Of a stretch of 41,837 nucleotides of DNA, positions 15,450 to 23,611 are shown one piece after another (within the stretch, counting starts at the first letter, position 1; each line of letters opens with the position of its first letter). The notes under the pieces are model-generated. The model was not told where the DNA came from and did not search any database. It was given only the letters and a program-made list of their open reading frames with translations. Position numbers and translations under genes: made by a program. The stretch lies in contig DATITC010000100.1 of assembly GCA_035468175.1 (NCBI GenBank), positions 1 through 41,837 on the forward strand, read 5' to 3'. Origin of the DNA: JAVEDQ01 sp035468175 (GTDB taxonomy: Bacteria; Actinomycetota; Actinomycetes; Frankiales; Frankiaceae).

Positions 15450-17586
15450 TCCCGCCCGGGCCGTTCCCGGTTCCGGGAATCGGCGGGGGCCAGTTGCCGG
15501 ACGGCGGACCGCTCGGCGGGGGCGAACTCGGCTGGCTCGAACTCGGCTGGCTCGAGCTCGGCTGGCTCGACCCGGAGCCGGAGGGCTGCTTCTGCAGGTC
15601 CGGCGTGCCCGACCCGTCGCCGTGCGCGCCGTTGCTTCCGTTCGGCGCGGCCGCACCGTGGCCGTTCGCCTTTACCAGCGCGAGCTCCGCGGGCGTCGTG
15701 ACCGGGGGCCGGCTGGACGGCCGTCGCTTGCCGGTGCCGGTCCACGAACCGCGGCTCTGGCGCTTGGTGACGGGGGCGAAGACCTCGAGCACCTGATCCT
15801 TGGACAGGGTCTCCTTCTCCATCAGCTGGAGCACGAGGTTGTCGAGCACGTCGCGGTACTCGACGAGCACCTCGAACGCCTCGTCGTGCGCGGTCTCGAT
15901 CAGCCGGCGCACCTCCTCGTCGATGCGGGAGGCGACCTCTTCCGAGTAGTCGCGCTGGTGGCCCATGTCGCGGCCGAGGAACACCTCACCGGAGTCGTGG
16001 CCGAACTTGAGTGCACCGAGGCTGTCGCTCATCCCGTACTGGGTGACCATGGCCCGGCTGATCGCCGTCGCCTTCTCGATGTCGTTGCTCGCGCCGGTCG
16101 TCGGCTCGTGGAAGACCAGCTCCTCGGCGGTGCGTCCGCCGAGCAGCACGGCCAGCTGGTCGAGCATCTCCGAGCGGCTCTGGAGGTACTTGTCCTCCAG
16201 CGGCAGCTGCATCGTGTAACCCAGCGCGCGGCCACGGGGCAGGATCGTCACCTTGTGCACCGGGTCGGTGTTCGGCAGCGCGTGCGCGACGAGGGCGTGA
16301 CCACCCTCGTGGTAGGCGATGGTCTTCTTCTCCTTGTCGCTCATCGCGCGGGTCTTGCGCTCCGGGCCGGCCATCACCCGGTCGATGCTCTCCTCGAGGA
16401 TCACCATGGTGATCAGGTGCTGATCCATGCGTGCGGTGAGCAGCGCGGCCTCGTTGAGGACGTTGGCCAGGTCGGCCCCGGTGAAGCCGGGAGTCCGGCG
16501 GGCGATGACCTCGAGGTCGATGTCGGCGGCCATCGGCTTGCCCTTGGCGTGCACGGCAAGGATCGCCGCGCGGCCGAGCAGGTCGGGTCGGTCGACGGTG
16601 ATCTGCCGGTCGAACCGACCGGGACGCAGCAGCGCCGGGTCGAGGATGTCCGGCCGGTTCGTCGCCGCGATCAGGATGACCCCGGTCTTGGCGTCGAAGC
16701 CGTCCATCTCGACGAGCAGCTGGTTCAGCGTCTGCTCGCGCTCGTCGTGGCCGCCACCGAGCCCAGCACCGCGGTGCCGCCCGACGGCGTCGATCTCGTC
16801 GACGAAGATGATCGACGGCGCGTTGGTCTTGGCCTGCTCGAACAGGTCGCGGACGCGCGATGCGCCGACACCGACGAACATCTCGACGAAGTCGGAGCCT
16901 GAGATCGAGTAGAAGGGCACCCCGGCCTCGCCGGCGACCGCTCGGGCGAGCAGCGTCTTGCCGGTGCCGGGCGGGCCGTAGAGCAGCACGCCCTTGGGGA
17001 TCTTCGCCCCGACGGCCTGGAACTTGGCGGGCGCGGCGAGGAACTCTTTGATCTCCTCGAGCTCCTCGAGGGCCTCATCAGCCCCGGCGACGTCGGCGAA
17101 CGTCGTCTTCGGGGTGTCCTTGCTGACCAGCTTGGCCTTCGACTTGCCGAAGTTCATCACGCGGCTGCCGCCGCCCTGCATGGAGTTCATGAAGAACAGC
17201 AGGAGTCCGACGACCAGCAGGATCGGCAGGAAGTTGATGAGCAGTGACAGCAGGATGCTGCTGCCCTGGACCGAGACCTCGTACTGGACGTTCTTCGCCT
17301 TCAACTGCCCGGCGAGCTGCTCGCCCTGGCCGGTGGCGTAGGAGGCGGCGTACTTCTTGCCGTTGGTGAGGTCGACCTCGATCCGCTGCTTGCTGTCGTA
17401 GATCTTGGCCTTGGCGACGTCGCTCGGCCCGTTGGGCTGGGGACCGTCGATCTGCGACTGCACCGCGTTCAGCGGCTCGTGCTTGTAGTCGCTGGTGTTG
17501 CTGAACAGCTGCGAGGAGAACGCGAGCAGCAGCAGGAACACGAGCAACCACAGCACCCAGCCACGGAAGATTCGTCTGCGGTTCAT
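15442..17586 (-). CDS. ftsH: ATP-dependent zinc metalloprotease FtsH
   Basis: Membrane AAA+ protease, 714 aa. Two helices (about 9-27 and 112-133) flank an extracytoplasmic domain; the AAA domain has Walker A GPPGTGKT (204-211), Walker B IIFVDEID (259-266) and the second region of homology ATNRPDILDPALLRPGR; the protease site is HEGGH (426-430). It degrades misfolded and regulatory membrane proteins. The C-terminal 110 residues are low complexity, Ser/Pro/Gly rich, and include a DNA-level 15-bp repeat read as SSQPS units. ATG at 17586. A TAGGCT box on the minus strand (17659-17654) is a possible -10 site. It leads the eight-gene run down to dprE2. Confidence 0.96.
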   Translation of the reverse strand: MNRRRIFRGWVLWLLVFLLLLAFSSQLFSNTSDYKHEPLNAVQSQIDGPQPNGPSDVAKAKIYDSKQRIEVDLTNGKKYAASYATGQGEQLAGQLKAKNVQYEVSVQGSSILLSLLINFLPILLVVGLLLFFMNSMQGGGSRVMNFGKSKAKLVSKDTPKTTFADVAGADEALEELEEIKEFLAAPAKFQAVGAKIPKGVLLYGPPGTGKTLLARAVAGEAGVPFYSISGSDFVEMFVGVGASRVRDLFEQAKTNAPSIIFVDEIDAVGRHRGAGLGGGHDEREQTLNQLLVEMDGFDAKTGVILIAATNRPDILDPALLRPGRFDRQITVDRPDLLGRAAILAVHAKGKPMAADIDLEVIARRTPGFTGADLANVLNEAALLTARMDQHLITMVILEESIDRVMAGPERKTRAMSDKEKKTIAYHEGGHALVAHALPNTDPVHKVTILPRGRALGYTMQLPLEDKYLQSRSEMLDQLAVLLGGRTAEELVFHEPTTGASNDIEKATAISRAMVTQYGMSDSLGALKFGHDSGEVFLGRDMGHQRDYSEEVASRIDEEVRRLIETAHDEAFEVLVEYRDVLDNLVLQLMEKETLSKDQVLEVFAPVTKRQSRGSWTGTGKRRPSSRPPVTTPAELALVKANGHGAAAPNGSNGAHGDGSGTPDLQKQPSGSGSSQPSSSQPSSSQPSSPPPSGPPSGNWPPPIPGTGNGPGGNG
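15521..15565. repeat. 15-bp tandem repeat in the 3' end of ftsH
   Basis: Three units, GGCGAACTCGGCTGG, CTCGAACTCGGCTGG and CTCGAGCTCGGCTGG, at 15521, 15536 and 15551. They lie in the coding region and give a pentapeptide repeat (S-S-Q-P-S) in the disordered FtsH tail. Confidence 0.9.
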
Positions 17587-17679
17587 CTAGCTAGGGCACC
17601 AGGGCGAGGTACCCCGTCCTCCTGACGTGTCGACTGCCCGAAGGCGAAGCACCAGCCTAGCGCCGGTTGATCTCGCCAT

Positions 17680-17694
17680 CCGTCCAACGGACGG
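17680..17694. promoter_or_regulatory. Perfect inverted repeat between hpt and ftsH
   Basis: CCGTCC-AAC-GGACGG, a 6-bp inverted repeat with a 3-base centre, about 95 bp upstream of the ftsH start. It could be an operator for ftsH or a weak hairpin ending hpt transcription; the sequence alone does not decide. Confidence 0.4.
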
Positions 17695-17720
17695 GCGAAC
17701 ATGCCTGTTCCACTACAGCC

Positions 17721-17829
17721 CAGACACCTGATTTCGCAATACCCGGTACCACAACACCCTGATTTCGCGGCACCTGACTCAACAGCACCTGACTCAACAG
17801 CACCTGACTCATCGGCACCCGGCTCAGTG
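17721..17829. repeat. Degenerate 15-bp repeat array after hpt
   Basis: Four consecutive 15-bp units start at 17770, 17785, 17800 and 17815 (GCACCTGACTCAACA twice, then two diverged units). The hpt stop codon (complement of TCA 17824-17826) is inside the fourth. Two further decayed units with CACCTGATTTCGC and CACCCTGATTTCGC lie at about 17725 and 17755. The array fills much of the 237-bp gap between hpt and ftsH. Confidence 0.85.
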
Positions 17830-18453
17830 CCGCACGCCGCCGGCGGCGATGGCCTCCGGGGTCAGCTTCCCGATGTAGGGGAGGTCGCGGTAGTGCTCGG
17901 CGTAGTCGAGCCCGTAGCCGACGACGAACTCGCTCGGGATGTCGAACCCGACGTAGCGCACCTCGAGGTCGACCTTCAGCGCCTCGGGCTTGCGCAGCAG
18001 CGCCAGCACCTGCACCGACGCCGGGTTGCGGCTCCCCAGGTTGCGGATCAGCCAGGACAGCGTCAGCCCGGAGTCGATGATGTCCTCGACGACCAGCACG
18101 TCCTTGCCCTCGATCGAGCGATCCAGATCCTTGAGGATGCGCACCACCCCGGATGATGACGTGGCTGAGCCGTAGCTGGAGACGGCCATGAACTCCATGG
18201 TCGCGGGGACCGTCAGCGCCCGGGCGAGATCGGCCATCACCATGACCGCGCCCTTCAGCACGCCCACCAGCAACAACTCTCGGCCGGCGTAGTCGACGTC
18301 GACCGCCTGCGCCAGCTCGAGCACCTTGTCCGCGATCTCCTGCTCGGAGACGAGGACCTCGGCGATGTCCGGGTGGTCGCTCTTCGACGGCCGGGCGGCC
18401 GTGGGCGGCGGAGACCGTCGAGCTATCGAGACCGCAGGAGCAGCGTCAGCCAT
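17824..18453 (-). CDS. hpt: Hypoxanthine(-guanine) phosphoribosyltransferase
   Basis: A 209-aa purine salvage enzyme. The PRPP-binding loop is VLVVEDIIDSGLTL; other family blocks are VGVLKGAVMVMADL, MEFMAVSSYGSAT and YVGFDIPSEFVVGYGLDYAEHYRDLPYIG. The first 25 residues are a variable extension. ATG 18453 has AGAGG eight bases upstream. It follows tilS by 23 bp, in the usual dacB-protease-tilS-hpt order of actinobacteria. The stop lies in a repeat array. Confidence 0.95.
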   Translation of the reverse strand: MADAAPAVSIARRSPPPTAARPSKSDHPDIAEVLVSEQEIADKVLELAQAVDVDYAGRELLLVGVLKGAVMVMADLARALTVPATMEFMAVSSYGSATSSSGVVRILKDLDRSIEGKDVLVVEDIIDSGLTLSWLIRNLGSRNPASVQVLALLRKPEALKVDLEVRYVGFDIPSEFVVGYGLDYAEHYRDLPYIGKLTPEAIAAGGVRH

Positions 18454-18476
18454 GCAGAGGACCTCTTTCGGCGCCG

Positions 18477-19436
18477 CTAAAGGTCGATCCGGACGAACTC
18501 GATCCTGCCACTCCGCCGACGGGCCGACACCCCGCCCGGTAGCGACAGCGGTCCCTGGCCGTGCCAGCGGGTCACCAGCGCGTCGAGTTCGGCGACGTGG
18601 CCGGCGGCGAGGTCCGTCGCGGGGCAGCCCGCGCGGAGTGCGCAGCGGCGCAGGACCCGCGTCCGGACGGCCCGGTCCAGCCCGCTCAGAACGGTCACGT
18701 CCGACGGATCCGGCGCGTCCAGCACGCGGTCGGCGGCCGCATCGAGGGCGTCGGCGTCGTCCCGTAGCAGGTCGGCGGAGCGGGCGAGCGCCGGCACCGC
18801 GCCGGGTCCGAGCACCTCGGTCAGGACGGGCAGGAGCTCGGACCGGACCCGACTCCGGAGGAAAGCCGGGTCGTCGTTGGCGGGGTCGTCCCAGACCGGC
18901 AGCCCGGAGACCCGGCAGAACTCCCGGGTCTCGCTGCGCCGCAGGCCGAGCAGCGGTCGCCGCAGGCTCCCCTCCCGCGCCGCCATCCCGGCGAGCGTTC
19001 GGCTGCCGCTGCCGCGGGCGAGCCGTAGCAGCACGGTCTCCGCCTGGTCGTCGAGGGTGTGACCGAGGAGCAGGGCGACGGCGCCGAGGCGGTCGCGGGC
19101 GGCGAACAGGGCTTCGCGGCGGCGGTCCCGGGCCTGACCTTCCGACCGGGGGGCGGGGGCCGACACGACCTGGCTGGGTTCGAGCCCCAAGGCGCGGCCG
19201 AGCTCCGCAACGTCGGCGGCCCGTTGGTCCGAGCCGGCGGACCAGGCGTGGTCGACGGTCAGCAACCCGGCGCGGACCCCGTGGCGGGGCGCCTCGAAGG
19301 CGACAGCGGCAGCCAGCGCGGTCGAATCGGCCCCGCCGGATGCGGCAACCAGCACCAGGTCGTGCGGTTCGAGGTCGGCCAGCGCGGCGCGTACGTGGTG
19401 TCGGACCGCGGCCACCACCGGGGGAGGACCGGCCAC
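18477..19436 (-). CDS. tilS: tRNA(Ile)-lysidine synthase
   Basis: N-type ATP pyrophosphatase of 319 aa that makes lysidine at the wobble base of tRNA-Ile(CAU). The PP-loop is SGGADST (about 33-39), followed by LTVDHAWSAGSDQRA, LLLGHTLDDQAETVLLRLARGSG and RPLLGLRRSETREFC. Length is that of short actinobacterial TilS proteins, lacking the long C-terminal extension of E. coli. The GTG at 19436 is chosen because GAGGGAG lies five bases upstream and it starts 10 bp after the metalloprotease stop; the longer upstream frame overlaps that gene. Confidence 0.93.
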   Translation of the reverse strand: MAGPPPVVAAVRHHVRAALADLEPHDLVLVAASGGADSTALAAAVAFEAPRHGVRAGLLTVDHAWSAGSDQRAADVAELGRALGLEPSQVVSAPAPRSEGQARDRRREALFAARDRLGAVALLLGHTLDDQAETVLLRLARGSGSRTLAGMAAREGSLRRPLLGLRRSETREFCRVSGLPVWDDPANDDPAFLRSRVRSELLPVLTEVLGPGAVPALARSADLLRDDADALDAAADRVLDAPDPSDVTVLSGLDRAVRTRVLRRCALRAGCPATDLAAGHVAELDALVTRWHGQGPLSLPGGVSARRRSGRIEFVRIDL

Positions 19437-19446
19437 CGGCGCTCCC

Positions 19447-20523
19447 TCAGGCGGTGGGACCGAGGACGGGGGCGGCGAGCACCCGTTGCATCCACGCCTT
19501 CGGGTCAGAGATCTCGGCGCGGGTCGGCAGGGTCTCCGGCGAGGTCCAGACCTCGTTGAAGCCATCGACCCCGACCGCCTCGACCACGGCCCGGACGAAC
19601 GCGCCGCCCTGGCGGTACTGCTGCATCTTCAGGTCCAGGCCGAGCAGCCGGCGGACCAGCCGGTCGAGGGGGGAACCGCCGTCGCGCCGGGCTTCGAACG
19701 CCTGCCGGATGGCAGCGACGGTCGGCACCACCTGCGGACCCACGGCGTCCATGACCTGGTCGGCGTGCCCTTCGAGCAGGCTCATCAGAGCCTGCATCCG
19801 GTCCAGGACCGCGCGCTGCTCCGGCGTCTGCATCGCCTCGACCAGGCTCGTGCCGTCCCTGCGGCGGACCGCCGAGATCGCGCTCTTGATCCGGGCGGCG
19901 AGGGCGGACGGGTCGAGATCGGTCGCGTCGACGAAGGCGGCGACCTCGCTCTCCAGGTGGCCACGCAGCCAGGGGACGGCGTGGAACTGGACGCGATGCG
20001 TCTGCTCGTGGAGGCAGACCCAGAGCCGGAAGTCGCGCGGGACCGCGCCGATCTTGCGTTCGACCTCCGCGATGTTCGGCGCGACGAGGGCGAGCCGGCC
20101 GCCAGGGCCGGGGACCTCGTCCGGCGGCAGAAACACCTCGAACTGGCCGAGGACCTTGCCGGCCAGGAACGCGAGCGCGCCGCCGATCTGGACCCCGGTG
20201 ATCCGGCGCCCGATGCTGCGCGACACCGGGCCGCTGCCGCTACGGGCGGCGAGCTTGCCCAGCAGCGGGGTGGTGATCGCCCGGAGCCCCGCGACGTTCG
20301 ACCGGAGCCATTCCTTGCGGTCGACGACCACCACGGGCGGAGCGGCGCCCTGCGGGATCAGGCGGGTGTACTCGACGACGTGCTTCTCGGCCTCGACGGC
20401 GAGCTCGCGTAGGTCGGCGACGATCTCGTCGGCCTCGGCGCGGGTCAGCTGCGGCCCGGGCCGTACCAGCCGTCGTCCGGTGGCGACGGCAATATCCCAG
20501 TCCACGAGCTCGGGCTCCGCCAT
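19447..20523 (-). CDS. Zinc-dependent metalloprotease (DUF2342 family)
   Basis: A 358-aa protein of the actinobacterial family always found near dacB and tilS. The zinc motif HEQTH (about residues 168-172) in LWVCLHEQTHRVQFHAVPWLRGHL is intact, with conserved EGHADQVMDAVG further on supplying likely third ligands. No signal peptide is seen, so it should be cytoplasmic. Substrate is unknown. ATG 20523, 44 bp after the dacB stop. Confidence 0.9.
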   Translation of the reverse strand: MAEPELVDWDIAVATGRRLVRPGPQLTRAEADEIVADLRELAVEAEKHVVEYTRLIPQGAAPPVVVVDRKEWLRSNVAGLRAITTPLLGKLAARSGSGPVSRSIGRRITGVQIGGALAFLAGKVLGQFEVFLPPDEVPGPGGRLALVAPNIAEVERKIGAVPRDFRLWVCLHEQTHRVQFHAVPWLRGHLESEVAAFVDATDLDPSALAARIKSAISAVRRRDGTSLVEAMQTPEQRAVLDRMQALMSLLEGHADQVMDAVGPQVVPTVAAIRQAFEARRDGGSPLDRLVRRLLGLDLKMQQYRQGGAFVRAVVEAVGVDGFNEVWTSPETLPTRAEISDPKAWMQRVLAAPVLGPTA

Positions 20524-20567
20524 GGGCGCAGCCTACGTGGGACGCCTCGGCGGCAACCGGGACGATT

Positions 20568-21947
20568 TCACCGGCATCCGCACCCCGCCAGGGTGGCCGC
20601 GACCCGGTCCATCGCCTGCTCACCGCTGCTGAGATCGGCGGTCGGGGCCCGCAGGGCGAACACGAGCACCCGCCCGTTCTTGGTCTTGACCAGGCCGGCG
20701 AGGGCGTTCATGCCGGCCAGCCGACCACTCTTGGCGTGGACGACGCCGGCCCCCGCGCGGGTGAGGGCAGTCCGGTAGCGCGGTGCCAGCGTGCCGGTGC
20801 GTCCCGCGACCGGGAGCCCGTCGACGATCGGGCGCAACTCCGGATGGGCCGGGTCGGACGCCATCCGCAGGATGTCGACGAGCAGCGCCGGCGGCACCCG
20901 GTCGGCCTGCGACAGCCCGCTGGCGTCGTGCATCTGCACCCCCGCGGTGGACAGCCCCAGCTGCTGCAGCCCGTCCAGTACTGCCGACGCCGTGCCCGCG
21001 AAGTCGCCCGTTCGACCGGCGTGCACGGCGAGCACTCGACCGAGCGCTTCGGCGAGATCGTTGTCACTCTCGGCCAGCATGTGCTGGACCAGCGCGGACA
21101 GCGGCGGGCTCGACACCGTGCCCACCAGACGCGCCCCGGGCGGGACCCGGCCGAGGCCGGAGCCGCCGACGGTCACCCCGGCCGCGCCCAGCGCGTGCCG
21201 CATCTCCTCGGTGGCGGCCACGCTCGGAGTGGTCGCCCGCCGTTCCTGCACGGTCAGGGCCGCCACCGGCGCGACCTGGGACTGCAGGTAGTAGGGCTGC
21301 CAGCCGACGGCGGCCGGCGGACCGGTGAACAGTCCCGCGTCGCCCACGACGTGGTCGGCGTGCGTCACGCCCGCCTTACGAACCTGTTGGGCCAGGTCGT
21401 CGAGGTTCGCCGGGTCGTCGAGCTGCCCGTGGGTCAGCTGCTCGGTCCGCACGCGGCTCGGCGCAAGCGTCGGGTCGCCGCCGCCCACCAGGTAGATCGT
21501 TCCACCCGCGACGTAGGCCTTGGTCTGCAGGCGGGCCTGCGGGCCGAGTTGGTGCAGCACTGCGGCCGCTATCAGCAGCTTGGCGGTGGAGGCAGGTGCC
21601 TCGGGCGTCTGGGCGTCCTGGCTGAACAGCGGCTGTCCGGTCGTGAGGTCGGCCACATCCAGTTGGGGAGCCCCGGAGAAGCCGTGATCGCTCAGCGGCC
21701 CGCGGAGGGCCGAGGCGAGCCGACGGGGGTCGGGCATCGGGGGTCCGCCAGTGGCGCCAGCGCTCGCCGGTGGGCTGGCAGAGGCGGCGGGTGGTTGCGG
21801 CCCAGCTTTCGCGTCGCTCGTCGCCCGGCCGCCCGGCCATTGCCACGCCACGCCGGCGCTTGCGAGAAGTACCAGCACGGCGGCGGCGGCGACCAGGACG
21901 ACCCGCCGACGGGTGGCCCGATGGGCACCTCCACCGACTCGTCGCAT
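20568..21947 (-). CDS. dacB: D-alanyl-D-alanine carboxypeptidase/endopeptidase (PBP4, peptidase S13)
   Basis: A 459-aa exported penicillin-binding protein. Basic N-terminus plus helix (about 15-36) form a signal anchor, then a Pro/Ala/Ser linker. The active-site motifs are STAK (Ser120), SDND (SxN) and KSG in HAKSGRLAGMNALAG. It trims or cuts peptidoglycan peptides in the wall. ATG 21947. The gene is divergent from ppa with 109 bp between them, which must hold both promoters, the same arrangement as in M. tuberculosis. Confidence 0.92.
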   Translation of the reverse strand: MRRVGGGAHRATRRRVVLVAAAAVLVLLASAGVAWQWPGGRATSDAKAGPQPPAASASPPASAGATGGPPMPDPRRLASALRGPLSDHGFSGAPQLDVADLTTGQPLFSQDAQTPEAPASTAKLLIAAAVLHQLGPQARLQTKAYVAGGTIYLVGGGDPTLAPSRVRTEQLTHGQLDDPANLDDLAQQVRKAGVTHADHVVGDAGLFTGPPAAVGWQPYYLQSQVAPVAALTVQERRATTPSVAATEEMRHALGAAGVTVGGSGLGRVPPGARLVGTVSSPPLSALVQHMLAESDNDLAEALGRVLAVHAGRTGDFAGTASAVLDGLQQLGLSTAGVQMHDASGLSQADRVPPALLVDILRMASDPAHPELRPIVDGLPVAGRTGTLAPRYRTALTRAGAGVVHAKSGRLAGMNALAGLVKTKNGRVLVFALRAPTADLSSGEQAMDRVAATLAGCGCR

Positions 21948-22056
21948 ATGCGGAACACTAGGTGGTGCTCAGCAGTGTGTGGCCGCAGTGCCCGATGGGC
22001 AGATGCCAGTCCTAGAGGCAAAGCGTGAGCCGCAGAGCAGTGAGAGGTAGGAGCCG

Positions 22057-22557
22057 GTGGAGTTCGACGTCCTCATCGAGATTCCGCGGGGGACCCGGAA
22101 CAAGTACGAGATGGACCATGAGTCCGGACGTATCCGGCTGGACCGCATGCTGTTCACCGCGACCCGTTATCCCTCCGACTACGGCTACATCGAGGACACC
22201 CTCGGCGGCGACGGTGACCCGTTGGACGCCCTGGTCCTCGTCGAGGAGCCGACCTTTCCGGGCTGCCTCATCAAGTGCCGCACCATCGGCATGTTCAAGA
22301 TGAGCGACGAGAAGGGCCCGGACGAGAAGGTCCTGTGTATTCCGGTTGCCGACGTCCGGCAGGAGCACCTGCGCGACATCCGGCACTACCCGGACTTCGA
22401 CAAGCTGGAGATCCAGCACTTCTTCGAGACCTACAAGGACCTCGAGCCCGGCAAGTCCGTCGAGGGTGCGACCTGGGTCGGCCGCGCCGAGGCCGAGGCC
22501 GAGATCGAGAACAGCCGCCAGCGGCTCAAGGACGCCGGGGGCTACCCCCACCACTAG
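22057..22557 (+). CDS. ppa: Soluble inorganic pyrophosphatase (family I)
   Basis: A 166-aa cytoplasmic enzyme hydrolysing PPi. Key stretches: IEIPRGTRNKYEMDHESG, TATRYPSDYGYIEDTLGGDGDPLDAL (catalytic Asp cluster) and the HFFETYKDLEPGK end region. The GTG at 22057 is preceded by GAGAGGTAGGAG. Its presence alongside the membrane pyrophosphatase at 32524-34854 means the organism has two ways to dispose of PPi. A hairpin 23 bp after the stop probably terminates transcription. Confidence 0.96.
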   Translation: MEFDVLIEIPRGTRNKYEMDHESGRIRLDRMLFTATRYPSDYGYIEDTLGGDGDPLDALVLVEEPTFPGCLIKCRTIGMFKMSDEKGPDEKVLCIPVADVRQEHLRDIRHYPDFDKLEIQHFFETYKDLEPGKSVEGATWVGRAEAEAEIENSRQRLKDAGGYPHH

Positions 22558-22579
22558 CCAGTCGCTGGCCCGGGCAGTC

Positions 22580-22614
22580 GTCAGGCCTGTGGCATCCTGA
22601 GACGACAGCCTGAC
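22580..22614 (+). terminator. Hairpin after ppa
   Basis: Left arm GTCAGGCCTGT (22580-22590) pairs with ACAGCCTGAC (22605-22614) with one bulged C, giving a 10-bp stem and a 14-base loop. It lies between ppa and the tRNA gene; no T-run follows. Confidence 0.55.
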
Positions 22615-22651
22615 CCGCCGGGACACGTTATCTCCGGGCCCAGGCACGCCG

Positions 22652-22723
22652 GCCGGAGTAGCTCAGTGGCAGAGCAATCGCCTCGTAAGCGATAGGTCGC
22701 GGGTTCAATCCCCGCCTCCGGCT
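22652..22723 (+). tRNA. tRNA-Thr (anticodon CGU)
   Basis: The 72-base sequence folds into a full cloverleaf: acceptor GCCGGAG/CTCCGGC, D-arm GCTC/GAGC, anticodon stem ATCGC/GCGAT with loop CTCGTAA (anticodon CGT), variable loop AGGTC and T-arm GCGGG-TTCAATC-CCCGC. The discriminator is T and CCA is not encoded. It reads ACG codons, which are common in this GC-rich genome. No integrase gene is adjacent. Confidence 0.97.
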
Positions 22724-22801
22724 CTGCTTCGGAGGTTTGCGGACGCGTCGCTCGGGTTTATCGGGAACTCGATCCGGGCTCTACAGCTTGAGGGTGATGC
22801 G

Positions 22802-23557
22802 ATGTCAGCCGGGCATTCGGGGCCTCGCCCTGGTCCGGACGGCCGATCTTCCGGCTCCACCCATGCCTCATGTCTGCTGCTCGCCGAGGACGACGAAGCG
22901 TCCCGCACCGCATTGGCCCGCAGTCTGGAGCGCTACGGCTACCGGGTTCTCGAAGCCGCTGACGGTGAAGCGGCCCTTCGGCTGTTCGGCGCCGCCCGGG
23001 GCGAGGTGGACCTGGTGGTGCTCGACATCGGCATGCCTCGCCTCGACGGCTACGCGGTGCTGAGCCGGCTCCGGCAGACCAGCGACGTCCCGGTGATCAT
23101 GCTCACCGGTCGCGGCGAAGAGGTCGACCGTGTCGTCGGCCTCGAGCTCGGCGCGGACGACTACGTGCTCAAGCCCTACTCACTCCGAGAGCTCGTCGCC
23201 CGCATACGTGCCCGGCTTCGGCGCCAGCCGGACCGGGCGGCAGCGGCGGAACCGGCGGCCGACCAGACGCTCGTGTTCGGTGACCTCACCGTCGATCGAC
23301 GGGCCCGCGAGGTGCACGTGGCCGGGGAACGGATCGACCTCACCGCCCGGGAGTACGAACTACTGGCCTTCCTCGCCGGACACCCCCGGCAGGTCTTCAG
23401 CCGCGAGGAGCTCCTCGAGAACGTGTGGGGCACGCGCTTCCAGGACCCGGCCACGGTCACCGAACATGTGCGCCGCGTCCGCGTGAAGGTCGAGACTCGG
23501 CCGGGGCGCAAGCTGCTGACGACCCTGCGCGGGATGGGGTACCGGTTCGATCCCTGA
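22802..23557 (+). CDS. OmpR-family response regulator, no kinase partner nearby
   Basis: A 251-aa DNA-binding regulator. The receiver domain (about 23-140) has the acidic pair Asp30/Asp31, phospho-acceptor Asp75 (VVLDIGMPRLDG), Thr102 (MLTGRG) and Lys124 (LKPYS). The C-terminal winged helix (about 158-250) ends RKLLTTLRGMGYRFDP. All phosphorylation residues are present, so it should be kinase-controlled, yet neither neighbour is a histidine kinase. The first 22 residues are a non-conserved extension; ATG 22802 has GAGGGTG upstream. It lies 78 bp after the tRNA and converges with ricT. Target genes are unknown. Confidence 0.93.
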   Translation: MSAGHSGPRPGPDGRSSGSTHASCLLLAEDDEASRTALARSLERYGYRVLEAADGEAALRLFGAARGEVDLVVLDIGMPRLDGYAVLSRLRQTSDVPVIMLTGRGEEVDRVVGLELGADDYVLKPYSLRELVARIRARLRRQPDRAAAAEPAADQTLVFGDLTVDRRAREVHVAGERIDLTAREYELLAFLAGHPRQVFSREELLENVWGTRFQDPATVTEHVRRVRVKVETRPGRKLLTTLRGMGYRFDP

Positions 23558-23573
23558 CCTGCTGGGCGGACGC

Positions 23574-23611
23574 CCTTGTGGGGCAGGCGCGATCACCTTG
23601 TGGCGCAGGCG
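23574..23611. repeat. 16-bp direct repeat between the regulator gene and ricT
   Basis: CCTTGTGGGGCAGGCG at 23574-23589 and CCTTGTGGCGCAGGCG at 23596-23611, one mismatch, 22-bp period. The second copy touches the ricT stop codon. Confidence 0.8.

Noticed and set aside
9497..17586. Secondary-metabolite or antibiotic-resistance cluster (folate genes as resistance copies)
   Set aside because: The folE-folP-folBK order after ftsH is the normal housekeeping arrangement, and FolP keeps all usual motifs.
22652..22723. tRNA-Thr as an integration site of a mobile element
   Set aside because: No integrase, no repeated tRNA 3' end and no change of gene style next to it.
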